From NCBI GenBank assembly GCA_965200805.1, contig OZ241384.1, positions 434,001 through 498,000 of the forward strand: DNA of 64,000 nt. The letters run 5' to 3'. Below are positions 63,826 to 64,000 of this stretch, piece after piece. A program made the position numbers and the translations under genes. The stretch's first letter is position 1; every line of letters begins with the position of its first letter. The notes beneath the pieces are model-generated. The model searched no databases. It had not been told where the DNA came from and saw nothing but the letters and a program-made list of their open reading frames with translations. Source of the stretch: MPNP01 sp026709725 (GTDB taxonomy: Bacteria; Pseudomonadota; Alphaproteobacteria; Rhodobacterales; Rhodobacteraceae).

Positions 63826-64000
63826 TCAAACCGATACAAGCAGCACACAGAAAATCAGGATAATGATCAGGATCGTGCCGGAAAAAATGATCGATGATTC
63901 AGCATTTTCCGAATACACCTCGTTGAAATTGTTTGTGAATGTCCGGCTATTGGCGCTGGCGTCCGAAATCCGGTGCGGCGGTATCCTGACGGGCTTCGAG
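63826..64000 (-). CDS. C-terminal end of a membrane protein (partial)
   Basis: The minus-strand frame is open from the window edge to TGA at 63828-63826, about 57 codons. It ends in one strongly hydrophobic helix (SSIIFSGTILIIILIFCVLL) two to four residues before the stop. No family is recognisable from so little. It could also be chance, since no start is visible. Confidence 0.35.
   Translation of the reverse strand, partial: SKPVRIPPHRISDASANSRTFTNNFNEVYSENAESSIIFSGTILIIILIFCVLLVSV

Noticed and set aside
1..64000. tRNA, rRNA and CRISPR arrays
   Set aside because: No tRNA T-arm/CCA pattern, rRNA core sequence or regularly spaced short repeats were found on reading through; the only tandem repeats are coding or gene-sized.

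Overview
The window reads as a chromosome segment of an alphaproteobacterium. The F1 ATP synthase genes stand alone in the order delta-alpha-gamma-beta-epsilon, without F0 genes. There is a methyltransferase divergent from glyoxalase II, a DUF2125 protein, a biotin-dependent pyruvate carboxylase, and many Ugp/Pot-type ABC importers. Rhodospirillales- or Rhodobacterales-like is a fair guess, but the genus cannot be read from the sequence. No tRNA, rRNA or CRISPR array was seen.

Layout. 1-5.9 kb (+): amino-sugar uptake and catabolism (SIS protein end, binding protein, two permeases, ATPase, nagA). 5.9-7.1 kb: a tandemly duplicated coiled-coil/membrane gene. 7.5-9.4 kb (+): prs and a uronate-dehydrogenase-like gene. 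9.4-18 kb (-): pyc and atpHAGDC. 18.2-22.3 kb: methyltransferase, gloB, clpA. 22.4-34 kb: a mosaic region. A second sugar ABC system (ATPase and Gfo/Idh dehydrogenase at 24-26.2 kb; binding protein and two permeases at 30.9-34 kb) is split by about 4.6 kb of debris. That debris holds a broken DNA methylase, a small PD-(D/E)XK gene, a zeta-toxin-like ATPase and several mobile elements. 34.6-38.3 kb: a tandem duplication of a large AAA-ATPase-like/PD-(D/E)XK gene. 38.9-41.7 kb: a single-chain MmeI-like restriction-modification enzyme. 42.7-44.3 kb: an ABC-2 exporter. 44.9-50.7 kb (-): a MotA-like protein, a MotB/OmpA-like protein with long identical coiled-coil repeats, and RecD2. 50.9-55.7 kb: MATE pump, ChaC-like gene, DUF2125 protein, thiamine-diphosphate enzyme. 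56.4-61.7 kb (-): a Pot-like polyamine-type ABC operon with a nitrilase-family amidase and a deleted flavin amine oxidase. 62-63.6 kb (-): an AAA ATPase coupled to a PD-(D/E)XK protein, the ATPase carrying an in-frame stop.

The strongest new observations are at base level. (i) Two 149-bp non-autonomous elements have 25-bp imperfect terminal inverted repeats and perfect 8-bp target duplications (TTATGTTT and AACGGGAA). Each sits in the last codons of a toxin-type gene (vapC, zeta-like). (ii) A 2286-bp IS66/ISBst12-like element carries a DNA adenine methylase passenger and is bounded by the 8-bp duplication CTTTAACT. (iii) Removing the insertions in silico restores a three-gene, translationally coupled operon: zeta-like ATPase, then a 121-residue PD-(D/E)XK protein, then a DNA methylase. 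Several other genes show early decay: an in-frame stop in a permease leader, an internal deletion in an amine oxidase, a HipA fragment and a damaged vapBC. This suggests a genome with active mobile elements and relaxed selection on accessory functions.
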